NCBI GenBank assembly: GCA_964472305.1
Contig: CAYYJR010000011.1
Coordinates: 61,368 to 125,367 of the forward strand
Direction of reading: 5' to 3'
Source: CAYYJR01 sp964472305
GTDB taxonomy: Bacteria > Armatimonadota > Hebobacteria > CAIYQO01
Length of the DNA stretch: 64,000 nucleotides
The notes below the pieces were generated by a model. That model saw only the letters and a program-made list of their open reading frames with translations, did not search any database and had not been told where the DNA came from. This document shows positions 60,968-64,000 of the stretch, in pieces. The position numbers were made by a program, and so were the translations under genes. Position 1 is the stretch's first letter. Each line of letters starts with the position of its first letter.

Positions 60968-62206
60968 TTACGCCGTCATCTCCTCACTCCCCGATGGCGC
61001 GACGATGGCGGTGACTGAAGGTGGAATGATGGCGCGGGCGGCTTCCTGCACGTCGCTGATGGTCACCGCGTTGATGCGCGCCAGCAGTTGCTCGCTGCGG
61101 TCGGGACCAAGGCCGTTGATATGGTTGATTGCCATGTCCAGGCATTGCTGGCTGGTGGTCTCGTGCGACAGCACGAACGAGCCTTGCAATTTCCCTTTGC
61201 CGAAATGCAGTTCTTCCAGCGTGACCGGCTCATCCTGCAGGCGTCGGAGCTGCTCGGCAAACCCTTCGCGCGCCCGCGTGATATTCTCCGGTGAGGTGCC
61301 GATCGACACCATCAACTCACCGGTCAGCCGCATGGGCAGGTACTGGCTATGCACGGAATAGGCCAACCCCTGCCGGTCGCGCAGTTCACGGAACAGGCGT
61401 GAACTCAGTCCGCCGCCGCCGAAGATGGTGTTCATCACCGCCGTTGCCGCCTGCGTCTCCGCTCCCAGCGGCGGCGCATACCACCCCTGGAAGACCTGCG
61501 CCTGTTGCGCATCATCGCGTGGTTGCGTCACCACCTGGTCGGCAGCAAGGGGAGGAAAGGGTGGCGGCGTTGGCGATGGTCCGGGCGGTTGCAGCGCGCT
61601 CAGGTGTTCAGCCAGCTTCGCCACCGCCGTCTCCGGGATAAAATCGCCCACCAGCGTCAGGTTCATCGCGTGCGGATTCAATCCTGCCGTATACCAGTCC
61701 TGCACCTGTTCGCGGCGCAACTCGACCAGCGATTCCAGGATACGCGTGCCGGTTCCGCCGTAGGGATGCGTACCGAGCAGCGTGCGGTTCAGCAGATCAT
61801 GCGCCTGGCCTGAGGGCAGGTCGAGCGAGGCGCGAATCTCACCACCCAGCTTGACCGTCTCCTTCTCGAAATCGGCAAAAGTCGAATGCAGCAGCATGTC
61901 GGCGAACAGATCCAGCGCGGCGTCGAATTCGCGGGTGAGGAAGACCACCACCAGCAGCATGCTGTCAGCGAGTACCACCTCGCGCACGTCGATCGCCCGC
62001 TCATCCAGTTCGCGCGCCAGTTCGTCGGCACTGCGGCGCTCGGTGCCTTTCAGCAGCAGGCGTCCCGCCATTTTGGCCACGCCGGGCACCGGCTCGCGCG
62101 AGACGCCGCCGCGCATCGAAGCCGCCAGCGCCATGCGGGGCGTCTGCGGGCAGGGGGAGAGGATGGCCGGCAGGCCGCCGGTTAACTCGACAATCTCATA
62201 CTGCAT
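60968..62206 (-). CDS. M16 family peptidase-like protein, non-catalytic subunit
   Basis: The 412-aa protein has the M16 fold but lacks the zinc motif HxxEH: the equivalent position reads MAGRLLLKGT, with the helix otherwise kept. It retains the second-domain signature FGGGGLSSRLFRELRDRQGLAYSV (near 270), with the Arg/Tyr pair that binds substrate in the partner. In M16B heterodimers one chain is catalytic and the other supplies this pair. It starts at ATG 62206 behind GGGAGG, 18 bp after the catalytic partner's stop, as the second gene of the pair. Location is likely cytoplasmic or periplasmic; no signal peptide is visible. Confidence 0.88.
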   Translation of the reverse strand: MQYEIVELTGGLPAILSPCPQTPRMALAASMRGGVSREPVPGVAKMAGRLLLKGTERRSADELARELDERAIDVREVVLADSMLLVVVFLTREFDAALDLFADMLLHSTFADFEKETVKLGGEIRASLDLPSGQAHDLLNRTLLGTHPYGGTGTRILESLVELRREQVQDWYTAGLNPHAMNLTLVGDFIPETAVAKLAEHLSALQPPGPSPTPPPFPPLAADQVVTQPRDDAQQAQVFQGWYAPPLGAETQAATAVMNTIFGGGGLSSRLFRELRDRQGLAYSVHSQYLPMRLTGELMVSIGTSPENITRAREGFAEQLRRLQDEPVTLEELHFGKGKLQGSFVLSHETTSQQCLDMAINHINGLGPDRSEQLLARINAVTISDVQEAARAIIPPSVTAIVAPSGSEEMTA

Positions 62207-62224
62207 GCTGGAAATCCTCCCGCG

Positions 62225-63559
62225 TTATTGGGGCGCCACCGTCACCGCGCACAGGTGCTCGGAGGACAGGTATTCCACCGTGTAGCGCGCCAAGTCGTCG
62301 CGTGTCAGGCTGTGCAGGGTGGGCAAGTAGTCGGTATGGCCTGCCAGACTGTTCGTCAATGCCATCGAGTAGGCGAGCGACCCGGCGATGCCGGCGGAGG
62401 TTTCCGCCTCTGTGGCAAAATGTGCCTCCAGACGGGTGATAGCTTTCTCGAATTCGTGTGCCGCCGGTGGCTCCTTGTGCAGTCGGTTCACCTCGTCCTG
62501 CAACAGCGTGAAGGACTGCTCCACCGCGTCGGGACGGACGATACCGTAGGCGAGCACGTTGCTGTTATCGCGATTTGTCCAATGGGCGCTGCCCACGTCG
62601 AAGAACGGCGTGTTTGGCAACTGCTCTACCAACCGCTGCTGCAGCCGACTGCTGATCCCTTCACCGAGTACCAGACTGAGCACGTCCAGTGCGATGCCGG
62701 CACGCAGATCTGCCGCCGGCGGACCCAGGAATCCCAGTACCACGTATGCGACGTTGAGCGGGCGCGTCAGATGGGTAATGCGCGGCGCGGACGGTGGTTG
62801 CTCGGGTGGGAAGACGGGATGCTGCACCGGTTGGGACGACGCGAACTGAAAATGGTGGCTGACACCGTGCACCACCTCATCAGGATCCAGTTCGCCAGCA
62901 ATGACGGTAATCATGTTGGCGGGTTGATACCAGGTGCGATAATATGCATAAAGCGTGTCGCGCGAGACTCGGGCGATGACGTCCGCCGTGCCGATAACTT
63001 CACGGCGATACGGATGGGTGGGATAGAGCAGGCGCACCAACTCGGTGATCGCCTGGCGCCAGGGATTGTCCTGGCTCATTTTGATCTCTTCGATTACCAC
63101 CATGCGCTCGCGCTTTTCACCCGCGGTCGGCTGCGCGGGGTCGAACGGCGGGCCGATTTCCTCCTCCGGCAGCATGGCGTGCAGCAGCATATCGGCGTGT
63201 AGATCCAATGCCAGCCGGTAATAATCGCCGTGAAATCCCTTCGGCAGCGTGAGGTAGTAGTAGGTCCAGTCTTTTGAGGTGGCGGCATTCACCCGCGCGC
63301 CGATCCCCTCCAGCAGGCGATCGAACTCACCGGCGGGAAAACGCTCGCTGCCTTTGAACATCAGGTGTTCGAGGAAATGCGAGATGCCGGTATCGGCATC
63401 CGTCTCGTTCACCGAACCTGTCCGCACCACCGTCTGCAGGTGCGCCACCTCGCCAGGCTTATAGAGTGCCAGGATCTGGTGGCCACTGTCCATCGTCACC
63501 CATCGCGCCGGATGGCGCATAAACGGCAAGACGATCTCTTCCAGGCGTGTGATATTCAC
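62225..63559 (-). CDS. M16 family zinc peptidase, catalytic subunit
   Basis: The 444-aa protein carries the inverted zinc motif H61-FLE-H65 (in GISHFLEHLMFKGSERF) and the downstream Glu ligand in VVIEEIKMSQDNP near 158. Its C-terminal half includes GEGISSRLQQRLVEQLPN. M16B peptidases are clamshell metallopeptidases acting on small peptides; mitochondrial processing peptidase belongs to the clan. The GTG start at 63559 follows GGTGGAG at about 8 bases. It precedes the non-catalytic partner by 18 bp, so the two should form a heterodimer. Confidence 0.9.
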   Translation of the reverse strand: MNITRLEEIVLPFMRHPARWVTMDSGHQILALYKPGEVAHLQTVVRTGSVNETDADTGISHFLEHLMFKGSERFPAGEFDRLLEGIGARVNAATSKDWTYYYLTLPKGFHGDYYRLALDLHADMLLHAMLPEEEIGPPFDPAQPTAGEKRERMVVIEEIKMSQDNPWRQAITELVRLLYPTHPYRREVIGTADVIARVSRDTLYAYYRTWYQPANMITVIAGELDPDEVVHGVSHHFQFASSQPVQHPVFPPEQPPSAPRITHLTRPLNVAYVVLGFLGPPAADLRAGIALDVLSLVLGEGISSRLQQRLVEQLPNTPFFDVGSAHWTNRDNSNVLAYGIVRPDAVEQSFTLLQDEVNRLHKEPPAAHEFEKAITRLEAHFATEAETSAGIAGSLAYSMALTNSLAGHTDYLPTLHSLTRDDLARYTVEYLSSEHLCAVTVAPQ

Positions 63560-64000
63560 GTTGTTTTCTCCACCGGCATTTCCGCCTCAAGACACCTTTC
63601 CATACAATACCCTGTCGACGGCAACTTTACCTGCTGCATTGCTCGGCGGATCGAGCAAAACAGGCATAGAGTGTGGACAAGTAGGGTGGGGATGCGCTGT
63701 GGAATTCCTGCTCGTGCCCGCACAGGTCGATCGGTCGGATCGCGCATGGACAGGAAGACATACCCCGTGTTCGCATCGTTTCAGTTTGTTCAAATCATCC
63801 GGGCGTATGATCCACCCGGCATCCACGGGTCTCAGACGATGGCGCCGGGCATACTCGCATGGTTGACGGATTGACCGCATGCTGAGTATGGCAAGCATTC
63901 CATTGAGAATTTGACCCAATACCGTTCAAAAGTCAGCCCCCGTTGTCTTCTCTCCCGGGCGCTGATACACCTGCGGGGTGGCATTGATTTGTTGGCGGTG
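63560..64000. other. Right-hand edge without a supported gene
   Basis: This 441-bp stretch upstream of the peptidase pair should contain their promoter, but none is convincing. On the - strand at about 63770-63880 a frame includes EYARRHRLRPVDAGWIIRPD, whose end resembles the last strand of excisionase-type helix-turn-helix domains; it lacks the rest of the domain. No terminator was seen. Confidence 0.3.

Noticed and set aside
63587..63919. 110-codon - strand frame with an excisionase-like end (GWIIRPDDLNKLKR)
   Set aside because: Only the last strand of such a domain is matched, there is no ribosome-binding site, and the remainder is low-quality sequence. Not called as a gene.
1..64000. tRNA, rRNA, CRISPR arrays, insertion sequences, restriction or toxin systems
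   Set aside because: Looked for but no cloverleaf, repeat-spacer array, transposase or defence-type protein was found on either strand.

Overview
The window is a GC-rich bacterial chromosome segment, most likely from a member of the Armatimonadota. The main pointer is the pair of type IV-pilin-like N-termini at 2.7 and 4.3 kb, which carry the LFPVFAKAREKAR-type run and the H-x9-DG motif typical of that phylum's large pseudopilin-like family. The housekeeping genes (priA, glmM, galT) fit but do not discriminate. No tRNA, rRNA, CRISPR array, insertion sequence or phage gene was recognised.

Bases 1-40,000 form a carbohydrate catabolism island. At the left edge, on the + strand, are two xylose-isomerase-like sugar epimerases/isomerases, two pilin-like proteins fused to large beta-rich C-terminal regions, and a 630-aa unrecognised protein. 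From 8.2 to 40 kb almost every gene is on the - strand. These are a ROK regulator, two exported heparinase II/III-type proteins, a GNAT protein, a GH35 beta-galactosidase, a heparinase-like protein, an alpha-helical protein translationally coupled to a pectate-lyase-like beta-helix protein, a DUF4832-type protein, a Gfo/Idh/MocA dehydrogenase, a GH42-like protein, a creatininase, a GH28 polygalacturonase, a GH26 mannanase, a TIM-barrel protein, a second DUF4832 protein and a second heparinase-like protein. The set suggests dismantling of an acidic plant or algal polysaccharide (pectin or glucuronomannan type). Most of the enzymes show no signal peptide and no transporter is present, so much of the chemistry may be intracellular, with uptake encoded elsewhere.

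The most striking unlisted signal is a shared promoter/operator. A palindrome with core GTCCGGAC or GTTCGGAC (consensus near TGAGTCCGGACTCA) lies 10-14 bp downstream of the -10 box, over the expected transcription start. It precedes the epimerase (about 1.0 kb), the first pilin-like gene (2.37 kb), a GH28 remnant plus heparinase (21.73 kb), the intact GH28 operon (33.28 kb) and the second heparinase (40.28 kb). It predicts a local regulon under one unknown repressor. Two of these promoters are followed by vestiges of a GH28 5' end and then paralogous heparinase genes. A third GH28 relic, a C-terminal piece, lies at 28.1-28.3 kb. The island has therefore been remodelled by duplication and deletion.

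Bases 40,480-64,000 are mostly ordinary: a J-domain/zinc-ribbon protein, a class-III aminotransferase, galT, a small membrane protein, priA (apparently leaderless), glmM, a CPBP protease, a cupin, a PAS histidine kinase, a YkvA-like protein coupled to an AraC regulator with direct-repeat sites in its own promoter, and an M16 peptidase pair. The exception is a 7.2-kb gene at 53.5-60.7 kb. It encodes an unrecognised protein of about 2390 residues whose C-terminal part looks like an ATP-grasp ligase domain.
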